Source of the DNA: Welwitschia mirabilis | Taxonomy: Eukaryota > Gnetophyta > Gnetopsida > Welwitschiales | Length of the DNA: 64,000 bases | Assembly: GCA_051453625.1 (NCBI GenBank) | Contig: JBOZIK010000001.1 | Span: 149,194,847-149,258,846, forward strand | Reading direction: 5' to 3' | Part shown: in pieces, positions 35,840-47,945 of the stretch | Numbering within the stretch: the first letter of the stretch is position 1 | Layout of the letters: the number at the start of each line of letters is the position of its first letter | Notes under the pieces: model-generated | Database searches by the model: none | What the model was told of the DNA's origin: nothing | What the model saw: only the letters and a program-made list of their open reading frames with translations | Made by a program: the position numbers and the translations under genes

Positions 35840-36300
35840 AATTTTAATTCAATTTAGTGCATGTGATGTAATCATTGAATGATGGATCCTTAAATCAAGT
35901 CTCAGCAAAATTTACAAGGTAATTAAAATTACTTTTCATTTTTAGGATAGCTAGAATTTCAAAATGATCAAAGACAAAAAAAACTTTATTATGATCTTGT
36001 GATAGAAACCTAAGATTCTTGACTTTACTTTGTGCTTACTAAACACTAAGTTGATTACTAATTTTAAATTAGCAAAAATGTGTAACTTCTTAAAAGGAGC
36101 TAGAATTGCTAAAGTAATTCTCTTTGATAATACTTCATACTCAATTATGTTATTTATATAAGGAAATTATAAGTTAAAGAAAAATATTAAATTCATTTTA
36201 TTAATTAAGAAAAATGCTACTCTTGCAAAACCACCATTTCTATTTGATATACCATCGAAGCACATTAATGCATCCCAATTATTTTTTATTTCTATGGTGA
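35840..36300 (-). pseudogene. Element G: additional archaeal-type RNase H (aRNH), degenerate
   Basis: Minus-strand translation gives WDALMCFDGISNRNGGFARV, then FPYINNIIEYEVLSKRITLA, NLKLVINLVFSKHKVKSRIL and GFYHKIIIKF. This is the FDGAS...GGGAG...NNxAEYEAL...DSxLVxxQ pattern of a second RNase H. In plant Ty3/gypsy elements that second domain marks the Tat/Ogre group. The first Asp and the Glu (IEYE) are kept; the DS of the third motif reads NL. Confidence 0.9.
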
Positions 36301-36796
36301 GAATTTCTTCATTAGGATATTTTTAGATTCATGTAAGTTTTTACCTTTACCTTTTACTATTAGGTCTATTATTTGTTTAGAATACATTTACATTTAACTG
36401 ATTTTTGAGATTAGAATTCTAAACTAAACTTCATAAGAATCAATGCTAACTTAGTTAATTGAGTATTACTAGTAGAATATTTAAGAAAATACTTGAGTAC
36501 ATTTTTGTTGTTGATCATAATTATTTTATTTATCATCATGTAATGATGAAATTTTTGTAAATATAAAACTAAATTCAAACATGTCTTCTCTGCATCAATG
36601 TAATTATTTTCATATTGGTATATCATACTAGTAATGTTATAAATTAGATGATCTTAATGTGATTCATATTCTTGAAATGTTATAACACTAATTAATGAAG
36701 GTGTATATGCTATGTTAAGGTAAAAAAATCAATCAAGCTTGGGTGGACTTAGAATAGGAATGGGTTTTAAATATTCATTAACTCTATTAAAAGTTT
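36301..36796 (-). pseudogene. Element G: end of RT connection and first RNase H, degenerate
   Basis: Starting at the border with element C, the minus strand reads TFNRVNEYLKPIPILSPPKL. It continues with the open stretch 36411-36626, which contains YENNYIDAEKTCLNLVLYLQ, KFHHYMMINKIIMINNKNVL and LTKLALILMKFSLEF. These are the 'FxxIKEYLxxPPVLxPP' and 'Y...EKxCLALxxAxxxLRHYM' motifs of Tat RT-RNase H. The preceding residues of the domain are found at 50262 and beyond, on the other side of element C. Confidence 0.9.
36792..36796 (+). repeat. Target-site duplication, left copy (element C)
   Basis: agttt directly precedes the LTR start TGTTGCA at 36797. The five bases after the 3' LTR are agatt (50262-50266), one mismatch. 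A 5-bp duplication is usual for Ty3/gypsy integrases. Confidence 0.65.
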
Positions 36797-38067
36797 TGTT
36801 GCATGGCCAACATGTATGTATTGATAGGTTATTTTGAGTAGTTTTGCAGGATACCAAATAGGTTTATGCAATATTTTGATGATAGCAAAGAGCTAAGATA
36901 AGTCACATAAAAACATGCAATTTTCATTACATTTTCTAGCATTTAAAAAAATTTATAATATTTATTATCTAAAATGAAATTCCTACAAACATTAAGACTA
37001 ATGTAATACATGAAAAACTATAAAAATCCTATTACCCACATCATCATCTAGATAATTATACAGACAATAGGACACTTAAGCAAAATAGGATGCATACTAA
37101 AATCAATTTGGTTGCTAATTAAAAATTCTTATAAGGTAACATTACCTTTTATATCATCCAAATAACTAGCGAAATAATACATTAAATATATGCTTCACCA
37201 AACCTTAGCTAATGTTGACCATTTGTCTCATAGTCTCTTGCAAGATTGTCAGGGTTCTTCCCATTGTTGTTAGTCTAATCTATTTATAAGAGTATTTTTA
37301 TTAATAAATACTAACTCTAACCTTAACTTCATTTCATCTTTATTTGCATCAAAAATACTCATGACACGAGGATAAAGAATTGGAGATTCATCCATTATTG
37401 TTGTAAAGAGATGTCTTTCTTGGGGTTGAGCTATGTATCCTTCATTGAGGGGATACTATTTGTAATATGGATGTTGATTTGAATTTGATTTAGAGAACTC
37501 TTTTCCATTTTCATATCTTTATTTTGTATATGTCCTTTATAATTTATATTGCTTTTGATTTTGTAATAGGTTCTTTAGTAACATAGATTATGAGGATAAC
37601 CTTTATTAAGCTTGAGAATTATTAGTTTAGATGCATTATGTTCCCTTTCCTACATTAACTTTGCACAATTTTGTATTTTGTTTGATGTACCTAATAGCTT
37701 AAATAGGTCTTAATCTAGTGATGGTATTTCTTGATTGATATAAGTTATACAGGTCCAATATTATGACAGGTTAATTTCGTAATCAGATGAAAGTTGCACT
37801 TAGTTTAGATTTGCATTCATTTTCGTAAGTGTATTTGTATTGTTATTTTCTACATTGTTATTTATTTTTACTTTAAAGATACATAATATTTAATTCATAA
37901 AATTAATTCTCTTTTTTTTTCACATGTGCCTTCAATGAGAATATGATATTTTGGTTACTCATATATATATATATATTCATGTATTATGTTGTGCAAAATC
38001 TATATTTGTTTATAAATGATAGGATATTCTTAAGAGCATAACATTTACATAAATATGCACTACAACA
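36797..38067 (+). repeat. Element C: 5' LTR (1271 bp)
   Basis: It begins TGTTGCATGG, ends tgcactacaaca, and is followed by the primer-binding site. It aligns over its length with 48493-50261, apart from a part of about 230 bp that is present twice in the 3' LTR. Protein continuity of element G on both sides fixes the left border. LTR divergence is high by eye, so insertion is old. Confidence 0.9.
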
Positions 38068-38070
38068 TCT

Positions 38071-38088
38071 TGATGCCGTTGTCAGGGA
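38071..38088 (+). other. Element C: primer-binding site
   Basis: tgatgccgttgtcaggga lies 3 bases after the LTR. It differs from the Athila-type site TGGCGCCGTTGCCGGGGA at four positions, all transitions of the C-to-T or G-to-A kind. The site would pair with the 3' end of a host tRNA (tRNA-Asp in Athila) to start minus-strand synthesis. Confidence 0.85.
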
Positions 38089-38639
38089 AGGTTGCTTGGA
38101 GTTTGAGGATTATCATTACTTAGATGAATGTTTGGATTTTAATTCAAATATTTACCTATAGTAGCACTGTATTTTTAATAGTTAAAGGTGTAGATTTTTC
38201 TTTTCATAGTTTTTGTTTTGCATTCCAAAATAAATGCCCTATCATCTGGTTCTTTATTTAGAAGATGTGTGAGGATGATGGCTTATGTGCATTGAGTTTT
38301 TTAATTTCTTAAAAATTAGAATTTTTCCTATCATCTCCTCTATTATTTAGATGACTCATGTGGATAATAGTCTATTTTTAGTATTTTTAGTATCTGTTAT
38401 TTTTTGAATCTATTTTTTTTGTTTTTTTGTTTTTGGTATTCTATGTGTTCTGTTATCCAGATATATTGTCTAGATGACCATAGGGCCAATGAATACTAAA
38501 CATTAAAATTTAGCATACTAGGACATGGTAAATTCTATTAAGAAAGAAAAATATCAGACAAAGTGGTTGTTCATCAAGGAAAATATATGAAAGTGTTTTA
38601 TTAGCTATGAACTTATCTCAGGTATGCACACCACACATA
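38089..38639 (+). other. Element C: untranslated leader
   Basis: About 550 bases separate the primer-binding site from the start of readable Gag. The leader contains a dyad near 38452-38480 ('ttgtctagatgacc') and short T-rich runs. No frame is supported. Confidence 0.6.
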
Positions 38640-40690
38640 CACAAAGTATTTTAAAAATTTAACAAAAAGAAATTTCTATGTTTACTATTTTAGAATCTAA
38701 TTTTCCAAAATAAAATTTTTTAAAAGATAGTTTAGAAGATAATTTAAAAGAAAATTATTTTATAAATATGTTGAGTTCATCACAAAAACAAAAGCAAGTT
38801 ATTTTGTCTAATCCTCCTATTGTTATTAGAACTCCTATGACTATGCCCATAAATCTTAATTCTAATGTCACTATTAGAGAGCTTATAGAAAATAAAAAAA
38901 GTGAAATCTAAGCCCCTTTTTATTTACCTCCTAGTAATGATGTCAAATTAAGGAATCTAAACATTTGCCCTAATTTTAATGGAGAAAATGATCAAGATCC
39001 TTTATAACATATTACCAACATCAAACAATTAGTACTTACTTCTGGAAATGGTAAGAAAATAATTAGTGATTAAACTTATATGATAATTTTTTTCATTACT
39101 TTAATAGAAAAAGCTAGACTATGGTTAATAACTTTTCATATAAAATTTTAAAAACATAGAATCAAGTTTAGGAAGCATTTATAAAGATATTTATGAGTGA
39201 AACAACCATGAGAAAAAGAAAGAAAGAAGTAACTAACTTTCAACAACCACCTAATGAAGATTATGCCTTCACCTATGAGTGATTTTTCATTACTTTGCAT
39301 TATAATCCAATAGATTTTTTTTTTATTCTCAGGAAGAATTAGTAGATTACTTTTATAGCGGATTTAATATTCAAATGAAACAAGTTGTTGATTTTTCATG
39401 TAAAGTAAATTTAATAAAACTCAAATTAAAATATGCATGGAAAGTATTGGAAGAGTTAGTAGAAGTCAATCAAACTTGGCCTAAACCCTCATATAAAGAA
39501 AATCATATAGTAGGAGAAATTATAAAAGATCTAAAACAGGTTAAGTAAGAGAAGGGGAAAGTAAAAACTAAGAAAAAACCAACTAATATCATTAAGGATT
39601 TCATTAGAACATTAGAAAAATATACATAAATAATCTAAGATGCTAGAGTGACAATAAAAAAGAGTGTGATTATAGTTCCACCTTATAATTTATGCAAAAA
39701 TNNNNNNNNNNNNNNNNNNNNNNNNNNNNNNNNNNNNNNNNNNNNNNNNNNNNNNNNNNNNNNNNNNNNNNNNNNNNNNNNNNNNNNNNNNNNNNNNNNN
39801 NAAAGAGTGTGATTATAGTTCCACCTTATAATTTATGCAAAAATAATTATCATGTGATGAAAGATTATCCTTTACTACTAACCTATAAAGAAAAGATTTA
39901 TAAGAGGTATGTAATTTTAATCAAAGGTCTTTAAACTTTAGAAATTAAAATCAAAATTAGAATCAAAATCAAAACAATTTTCAACCTAGGATAAATGAAC
40001 AACCAAATTTTTAATCTTTTGAAAACAAACTTAAAACTTTTCAAGCAATTCATCCTAATTTCCAACAATTTAAAAATAGACTTGATAATGCAAATTTATA
40101 ATCAAACAACTCTAATAATTAAGCAAGAATATCAAAATTACAAACTTAGAATAATCCACATAGAAACTTCATTAATGAGTTAAAAATAACTCAAGAGAAA
40201 ATAAATTTCAACATTGAAAATCTTGTTAGTATTTCAAAACAAAAGATGCTTGATAATCAAAGACCACAAGGGTTACTTGCTACACAATCTTTACTAAATA
40301 CTAATGAAGTTAAGAAAGATTATAAGATTATGACAAGAATGAAAACGATATGATATGTCCTAATAATGAGGCTTTAACATTTCAAAATAGTAAGAATGAT
40401 GAGGAAGAAGAGGATATGAAAATTTTAACAAATCATTCTTTCCCTTTTTCTTTAAATGATTAAAAAAAAACTCTTATTAAAAAAAAGGTAAATAACCTGC
40501 TACCCCTTAGCTTGATAGATTGAATATGAATCCTACATTTGATAAACATCTTAAAGCCTTAATGTAAAATGTGAGCATAAATTTACCATTTTGAAAACTT
40601 TTGTAAGAGAATCTTAAATATTATAAGTTGTAAGAAGAACTAATTAGGAGGAAACAAAAAGAAATAATACCTAGTAAAGTCTTCCTAGCC
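38640..40690 (+). pseudogene. Element C: Gag, degenerate, with decayed zinc knuckle
   Basis: Pieces such as NSNVTIRELIENKKSEI, SNDVKLRNLNICPNFNGEND and KARLWLITFHIKF match element B's Gag and the general retrotransposon Gag domain. A knuckle at about 39820-39865 reads YNLCKNNYHVMKDY. The spacing is exactly CX2CX4HX4C, but both outer Cys are Tyr (TGT to TAT). The gap 39702-39801 has 43 duplicated bases on each side. 39960-40690 is an AT-rich, Asn/Gln/Lys-biased linker with the short open frame 39995-40183. Confidence 0.8.
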
Positions 40691-41088
40691 CAATCCATAA
40701 GTAACTTATTCCTATAAAAATGTCTAAAGTTTAAAGATCTAGGGGTATCAACTATTAAAGAAATACTTGATTGGTATAGGACTAAGCATCAATATTATGC
40801 CCTTGTACATTTCTCAATGACTTGGATTGAAAAGTATAATTGATCCTATAAGCATTGTCTTAAAATTAGTGAATACATTCATATAAAAACTTTTAGGCAT
40901 AATTAAAGACTTATTAATTTAAATTAAAGAAGCATTATATCCAATAGATATGGTTGTTATTGAAGTTAAACACAATGATGGTTATCGATTATATCTAGGA
41001 AGAGTTTTTTATGCAACAAAACATTGTATTATTGATATTAGGACTAGAATGATGGAATGTTATTTATGGAATGAGAAGTTTACAATAA
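40691..41088 (+). pseudogene. Element C: aspartic protease, degenerate
   Basis: Across two frames the translation gives CLKFKDLGVSTIKEI, IGLSINIMPLYISQxLGLKS, LLGIIKDLLI, IDMVVIEVKHNDGYRLYLGR, VFYATKHCIIDIRTRMMECY and NEKFTI. It matches the proteases of A, B and F. The active-site DxG reads GIG. A 10-N gap follows at 41089-41098. Confidence 0.85.
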
Positions 41089-41098
41089 NNNNNNNNNN

Positions 41099-41630
41099 CT
41101 AGGTGATGATTTGAGTGTTGAAAAAGAGATTAAGTCTAGTTTATTTTTATAATATTGTGTACTTGAAGAAAGATCATCATTGCTTCATGAGTAAACTTTG
41201 TTTGATGATACACTTAAAGTAGAAAAGATGAAGGTTTTTGATGATGATCAACTTGATTTTGAGCATTTAAAATCTGACTATTTTAATTATGAGGGTAGAA
41301 AAACTAAATTTGTCAACTATGAAAAAGTTCAAAATTTAAGTAAAATTAAGATTTCTTATTTTAAGGGTAACCATCCACTACTATTATCCAAACGATAGTA
41401 TGAGATGATAGTCAATTTTGATGAAAATTTAATAGAAAATAAAGATTTGAATTTAAATTTAAAACTTTTATCCATTGGACTAAAATATATCTTTCTATGT
41501 AATAATTATAACAAACCTTTGATAATTAATGAAAATCTTTTCCCTCAATGAGAATTAATTAATTTTAATCTCAATTTTAAAATCTAAGTTTAATGCATTT
41601 GCTTGGTCCCACAAAGATTTAATAACCATT
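41099..41630 (+). pseudogene. Element C: protease-RT linker, degenerate
   Basis: This corresponds to the acidic linker seen in A and F. The open frame 41198-41398 contains LFDDTLKVE-like and DFEHLKSDYFNYEGRK sequence and ends PLLLSKR. No catalytic motif is expected here. Confidence 0.6.
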
Positions 41631-42440
41631 CCTACCTCTATTGTTCAATATAAAATCTATGTTGAGGAGAAACTAAAACCTATTAGATAACCCCAACATA
41701 TACTAAATCCAATATTTAAGCAAGTTTTAAAAGATAAAATCATTAACTTAAGGGATGCTGGAATTATTTATGCTATAGATAATAGTAAGTGGATTAGCCA
41801 TTTAATGGTCATACCTAAGAAAGATGGAAATCGAGGTTGTGCATCAATTTTAGAAAATTAAATGAATAACTAGGAAAGATCATTATCTTTTATCTTTTCT
41901 TGATTAAATACTTGATAGAATCTAAGGATATGCTTTTTATTATTTTCTTTATGAGTATAGTCATTATAATTAGATTTGTATTGCTAGTGACTATTAGGCT
42001 AAAACTACTTTTACTTTAACTTTTAGAACTTTTACTTCTAGATGCATATCTTGTGGACTTTACAATGCTCATAGTACTTTTCAACAAGAAATGATGGGTA
42101 TTTTTTTAATGTATTCAAGAATTCAATAGAAATTTTTATGGATGACTTCTCAATCTATGATATAAGCTTTAAATAAATATTATAAAGATTAGTAAAAGTC
42201 CCTAGTACATGCATCACTAGTGGCTTATATTTGAGTTGGAAGAAATATTTCTTTTTAATTAATAGTGGAATTGTCTTAGGTTATCATACTTTCAATGAAG
42301 GAATTAGGATGGACTCTAAAAAGATTAGTATCATTAAAACCCTAACTCCTCTAACTAATGTAAAACAAGTTTGATTCTTCCTTGATGATTATGATTTCTA
42401 TTATTAGTTCGTTCAAGATTATGAAAAAATTTGTAAACCC
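41631..42440 (+). pseudogene. Element C: reverse transcriptase, degenerate
   Basis: The translation includes QVLKDKIINLRDAGIIYAID, SKWISHLMVIPKKDGN, then in other frames FYYFLYEYS remains, and SIEIFMDDFSIYDISFK at about 42125-42175. It continues LSWKKYFFLINSGIVLGYHT and GIRMDSKKISIIKTLTPLT. The catalytic FMDD is intact. Frameshifts occur near 41840 and stops elsewhere. Confidence 0.9.
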
Positions 42441-43080
42441 ATTCACTTGTTACTTGAAAACGTAGCTAGATTTGATTGGAATAAATCTTGTTAGCTTACT
42501 TTTAATACACTTAAAAATAAAATATCTTCCACTATTATTATAATAAGACATAATTAAAATAAATATTTTAAGCTACTATGTGATGCTAGTAATATTACTG
42601 TAGGTGGGGTGCTTGGTTAAAAGTATGAAAATGATTTTAAAATTACATCTTATCATATTAAAACCCTATCTAAACCTCAAATGAATTATACTACTATAGA
42701 AAACGAAATTTTACCAATTATCTTTTTTCTTAATATGCTTGAACATTATCTTATAGGCTTTTGTATGAATTTTTATATTATCGATGAAAGAATTTAATGC
42801 TTTATGACTAAGAAACATTCAAGTTCTAGACATATTAGATGTATCCTCCTCATGCAAGAATTTAATTTAATTATCATTGATAAATTAGAAAAGCATAATA
42901 GTGTAGATAATTATTTGCACATCTTTCTTCCTCTCTTGATGATATTTTGATAGATGATTCTTTTTGGATGAATAATGTTTTGCTATATCCTCTACTCATC
43001 CTTGTCTTTGGTATGCTAATATTATTAATTAGCTTGTTATCATAAAACACCAAAACATTGGACTTATAATTAAAGAAAAT
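42441..43080 (+). pseudogene. Element C: RNase H and connection, degenerate
   Basis: The translation gives KLLCDASNITVGGVLG (CDASN keeps the first catalytic Asp), then TLSKPQMNYTTIENEILPII and MLEHYLIGFCMNFYIID. HIRCILLMQEFNLIIIDKLE follows. The order matches A and B. Confidence 0.85.
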
Positions 43081-44250
43081 CCTTTCTTCGTAGAATAGGA
43101 AATTATGAATGGACAGATTCACATATTTATCATAGGTATAAAGATGAAATGCAGAAATATGTGACTGATTGTGAAAAATCTGATATCTTTCATCTTTGTC
43201 ATGGTGATGTTTGTGGAGGTTATTTTAATGAACAGAAAACAAATATGAAAATCATTTACTCTAGTTTTTATTAGCCTACTCTTTTTCATGATTCTTTTGA
43301 TTTTTCTAGAAGGTTTGATGCTTATCAATATTATGGTAGCCTTATTTGTTTTTAAGAAATGATCCTTAAACCTATTCCTAAATGTGAACCTTTTGATTGT
43401 TGGGAAATTAATTTTATAGGCCATATTCACCTACCTTTTAATGATAAGAACTACATTTTAATGACTATATATTATGTTACTAAATAGGTCAAAAATATTC
43501 TTGCTTTTAAGAATAATGTTTGAACTATTTGTACTTTTCTTAGAACATATATTTTTCAATGTGTTGGTTTTATTAGGATTATTATTAGTGATTAAAGAAC
43601 TCATGTTATAAATCAACTTTTTAAGAAACCTCTTTTATCCATTATAATAAAACATTGAGTAGCTTATTCTTATCATTTAAAAACCAATGGTCAAGCTAAA
43701 AATGCAAATAAAAAAATTAAAAAAATGCTACAAAAATGTATCTCTATTAGTAATAAATCTTGAGCTTCTAATCTTAATGATGTTCTTTGGACTTATTGTA
43801 CTACTTGGCATAATTCTTTTGTTTTTCAACTTATAAACTTATATACAAAAAAGTTTTTATTTTACCTATTGATGTATGTTATAAATCTTATTGTGCTTCT
43901 TATCAACTTAATCTTATAGACATTCATAAGAATCTTTAACATAGATTATTCTAATTTAATCACCTTAACGAAAAAGGTACTTGTGTCATATATTATCAAT
44001 TAATTTAGAAAGCCCAAGCTAAGTTTAAACATAATAAAAATTTACTTTATAAAAAGTTTAAACCTAGTTAACTTATCCACTTATACAATATTAGAGTATT
44101 TATTTTACATAACAAGTTGATCACTAAATGGTTAAGTCATCATGTTATGGAAAAAATACATTCTAATGGCTCTATTAAGGTTTCTAAATTAGAAATTAAG
44201 AATATTTAGAAAGATAATGGACAAAGGTTGAAAATATATAAAAAATCTTT
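43081..44250 (+). pseudogene. Element C: integrase, degenerate
   Basis: The translation contains FHLCHGDVCGGYF (finger His), RRFDAYQYYGSL (normally CxxC), CEPFDCWEINFIGHI, NYILMTIYYVTK, IIISDxRTHVINQLF, AYSYHLKTNGQAKNANKKI, NDVLWTYCTTWHNS and a C-terminus near 44000-44240. Catalytic positions read Y, D and K in place of D, D, E. The minus-strand open frames at 42874-43430 are shadows of this gene. Confidence 0.9.
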
Positions 44251-44784
44251 TCATGCAATCTTGGATATGGTGGAAGCACTTATTTTAGAGGTTTCCCTCA
44301 TTAAGAGGAATTACATCCTATGAATGTCTGAATTTTCTCTCAGTTTAATCTTTTAGTAAATGTTATGGTATCACTTGATCATCTTTTAAACTTAACTTAT
44401 GTGTTACTTTATGAATTTTCTATGACTTGTATTTCTACTTGAGCATTTTATAGTGATAAGATTAGATTTACCCAGTCTTAAAACATTTTCATATCTGTGA
44501 ACTTTACTTTGAAGGAAAATGCCTTAGTTATTGGTTCCTCCCTTCCCCCCCATCCCCCCCTTCTTTTTTTCTTATTTTTGATTTCTTTAATGGTGTGAGA
44601 ACTTTGGTTGTTTAGATGTGTTTTTTTAATCTTTCATCTCACTTATTCATATTTATCTTTTTGAGTATGTAATCATGTGTTAATTATTCAAAAAAATTGG
44701 AAAAGAAAATGGGGGAGAGAGAGAAAAAAAAGAAAATAATAACCATGATCTCTTATATTTGTGATTAAAAAAATACATGCTTAC
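44251..44784 (+). other. Element C: spacer after integrase with a C-rich tract
   Basis: No frame is supported. A strikingly C-rich run lies at 44537-44562 in otherwise AT-rich DNA (runs of six to eight C separated by a few bases). On the minus strand it is a run of G blocks. Confidence 0.6.
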
Positions 44785-45010
44785 CATGATGTCCTATCAC
44801 ACTAAGGTAATTTTTTTCAATATAATTCTTTAGTAGTGTTGGTAGCTATGGAAAATCCACTAGGTGGTTAGTTAGTTATGCTTCATATATTCTTACTTCT
44901 CTGACTATTATTACACTCCCCTTATCATAAAAAAGTTTTAATAAACTTTGAGGCTATGAGATTAGTAGTTTTCCTAGTGTTATCAAAGGAATTTCTTGTT
45001 TTCTAGACNN
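44785..45010 (+). repeat. Conserved post-integrase block, copy 4 (element C)
   Basis: Landmarks 'tgtcctatcac', 'ttggtagctatgg', 'cttacttctctgac', 'cacteccttatcat'-like and 'ctttgaggctatgag' align with the blocks in A, B and H. The last phrase also occurs in element B in the complement of 17960-17985. The block runs into the 100-N gap 45009-45108, whose flanks repeat the same 35 bases. Confidence 0.75.
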
Positions 45011-45108
45011 NNNNNNNNNNNNNNNNNNNNNNNNNNNNNNNNNNNNNNNNNNNNNNNNNNNNNNNNNNNNNNNNNNNNNNNNNNNNNNNNNNNNNNNNNN
45101 NNNNNNNN

Positions 45109-46720
45109 CTAGTGTTATCAAAGGAATTTCTTGTTTTCTAGACTCTTAGGATTTTCACATAATCATTTCACTTTTAAGGCTTTGAGTGTGTTTTGGAATA
45201 TGAGTAGATAAGTTCATTTTTGAGCTATTTTTGATCTTATGATTCATTATTCTAAGTACTTAATCTTTAGTATTACTATAATCACTGCCTTTTCGAGTGG
45301 AGCTTTATGGAGTTGATATATTTTATCATGCATTTTTACTCAAGTGGATTTATTACATCGTCTATAGGGGTTTTCTATGTTAGAATTTGGAATACGTAAG
45401 TAATCTTCTTCATGTTCCTTATGTTCATTTTCATTCTACTTTTCTTTGCTTATTTAATTTGTTATTTCAAAGTTGTTTCTATACTTCCTTATCTTTACTC
45501 AGGACCTCATCATTTAGTAGTTTACTTGTTATTATTCATGGCATATAACATTACTTTTCTTTTAGCATTAAAATTAAATAAATAATCTTTTATGAATAAT
45601 AGTTTTATGAGATTCTTTTGTATCTTTTAAAGTTTTAAACCTTTTTTGTTTATTTTTAATTTGAGCACATTTATTTCCTTTTTATTGTTAAGTTTTAACC
45701 TAGTTAGTATGTTTTCATTAGCTTTATTTTATTTGTTTTGATTTTTTCTCATCATCCTAGTTTATTATGACTTTTCATCATTTCCTCTTTCTCGAAGCTT
45801 TCTAATAAATTTTGTTACCTTCATGCTGATATTTGAGTCTAACTTACTTAGCTGACATCTTAATTTTTGAGAAATTTTTCTATATGTAATTATCGTTTTA
45901 GTCATCTAGATGACATAGGTGGATGATAGTGAGATTTTTTCTGAGAGTCATCCTAGGGCTATTGTTCAAATGATGCAACCGGATGACAGTGTAATAAAAC
46001 CATGGGTACACTTTTTTTTTCTTTTTTTATTTTTCTATCATTTTTGCCTATTTATTTAAGAGAAAATAGTTTCCCTTGTCCCCACTAACATGCTAAAACA
46101 TTTTTCTATGAGATTTGCTTTTTGAATCCCTAATTTTTTTTTATTTTTTAAAAATGAGCTATGTTTTTTTTCTCTCCCTTATCTTTTTGAATTATTTCTC
46201 CTATTTCTAGAATTTTGATGTATAGTTTTCATGTATGTTAATTAATTTTTAAAGCTATTCAATTAGGAACTTATGTATCTAATTTTTGCTACATATTTTA
46301 AAAGATATGACAATTTGTGCATTTTAGAAGATAAAATTAGGTTTTTACTTTTTACACTCATTTTCTCGTAAATTTTAAGTTGAAACATATTGGTACCTTA
46401 GAGTAAACTGATTAGTTAGACATGTTCTACACTTTTAATGGATTAGATTTTTCATTTGAGAACTTTAAACTTTTACCTTATGTGAGGCCCATCTAAAACA
46501 TAGTTTCTATATTTTTGGCATGTTTTAAAATTTTATTCACATGACTAGGTAATATGGGATGCTTTAATATTTTTTGAGTAGGGAGAAGGATATATTTTTA
46601 TAATTTTTTACATTTTTTATACATTTTAGGGGATGTTTTGAGCATCCATGCAATGTATTTAACTATGTCCATTAAATCTCTCATAACTTATTGAGTATTT
46701 TTTATTGAATATTACACATA
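45109..46720 (+). other. Element C: 3' tail, non-coding part
   Basis: This is AT-rich and T-tract rich, with no supported reading frame. It contains the perfect dyad GTCATCTAGATGAC at 45901-45914 followed by 'ggatgatagtgag' and 'ggatgacagtgt' phrases. From about 45335 it is shared with the tail at 30190. Confidence 0.6.
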
Positions 46721-47945
46721 CACATAGAGCTAAATAGGCTAAGGCTAAGGCCAAATCTATTGAAAAAGAAATAGGTCCATTAGTACTACCAGAGGTAGAG
46801 TACATAGAGCCCGTGCATCGTCCACCTCAACATAGATTATCTCTTACTGTTCATGCTAGTATTATCTATGTCAAGAGAAATTTTAGAGATTTTATGAATT
46901 GGTTAGGGCCAAATATTAATTAAAGGCTCACTAATTTATAGCTCTGATAAATTTTAAATGTACATGGGGCATACTATGTTTTAGAAACCAGGGAATTTTA
47001 TGATATCTTGCATATTTAGTAATGCCCTAATTCTAAAGATGATTGTCACCATGATATAGGATCACAAGATAGCATTTCTCCAAAATCACATTATAGTAAT
47101 GACAAATCTAAGTGGTATTGGGAGGCTTCGCATACATTATATTAATGGAATAGAGAAGCACCATATGTATGACACAACATTAGATATTTTGACATTCTTA
47201 ACTTTGAATAGGTGGGGTGTTTTAGGACCCCTACCTATTTCATTTTACATAGAGGGCTGATTTACAACATCGGCTCATCGTTTCATGATAGTCATGCTAT
47301 AGTGGCTAATCTTTAGGTTTTGGCATCATTTAATTAGGGTAAGCAAATAGGTTTGCCCACATTTATATGAAGAAGACTCAGGTTTATGGTTAAGGCATGA
47401 TAGTTGTAGACTATAGGATATTTAGGTCTTCTCATAGTTATGATTAGAGGATTAAGGATACTAGAGCCCATGGGCGAGTAGTACCTTACATACATTAAAA
47501 CTTTAGCTTACTATTTATAAGACATGGATATACGTTACCAAGATAGATAGAGAGGCCTCAGGTTTAGAGACCTATGGGTGGATTTTATTAAAGTAGATTC
47601 AAGTCCTTTTGATAAAGACCACTAAAACCATCAGAGATTTCATTGACAAAGGTACCTTGACACTTGATTAGAGGATTTAGACACTTGAGTAGAGTATATA
47701 AATGATTAAGAGAAGAGTGTAGTACTTTAAGGAGCAGCTAGTGAACAAACGTTAGTGCATCTTATCTATTAAGCAAAGTGTTACAGGCAATCTCCCAAAG
47801 GTAGTTCGAGTACAGGAAGACAAGATAGTTCATTCTATATATACATCATTAAATCTATATTTCCTTATAGATCCTAAGCACCTTAATTCTTCCCCTCCTA
47901 CACATGAGCCTCTTATCTATCCTAATTTTATCATGCAATGATAAG
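46721..47945 (+). pseudogene. Element C: remains of a third gene downstream of pol (envelope-like position), unrecognised
   Basis: The stretch is less AT-rich than its surroundings. One frame gives long sense runs, such as EIGPLVLPEVEYIEPVHRPP, HASIIYVKRNFRDFMNWLGP, LNVHGAYYVLETREFYDILH, SNDKSKWYWEASHTLY and GCFRTPTYFILHRGLIYNIG. These are broken mainly by TAG or TAA where Trp or Gln is likely. I do not recognise the family. Athila elements often carry an extra ORF here, sometimes called envelope-like. No clear membrane segment is visible. Element A has a similarly placed GC-richer stretch (13250-14530). Confidence 0.5.

Noticed and set aside
42874-43430. Minus-strand frames of 82 and 103 codons
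   Set aside because: They overlap the plus-strand RNase H-integrase of element C, whose motifs are clear; the minus frames show no family.
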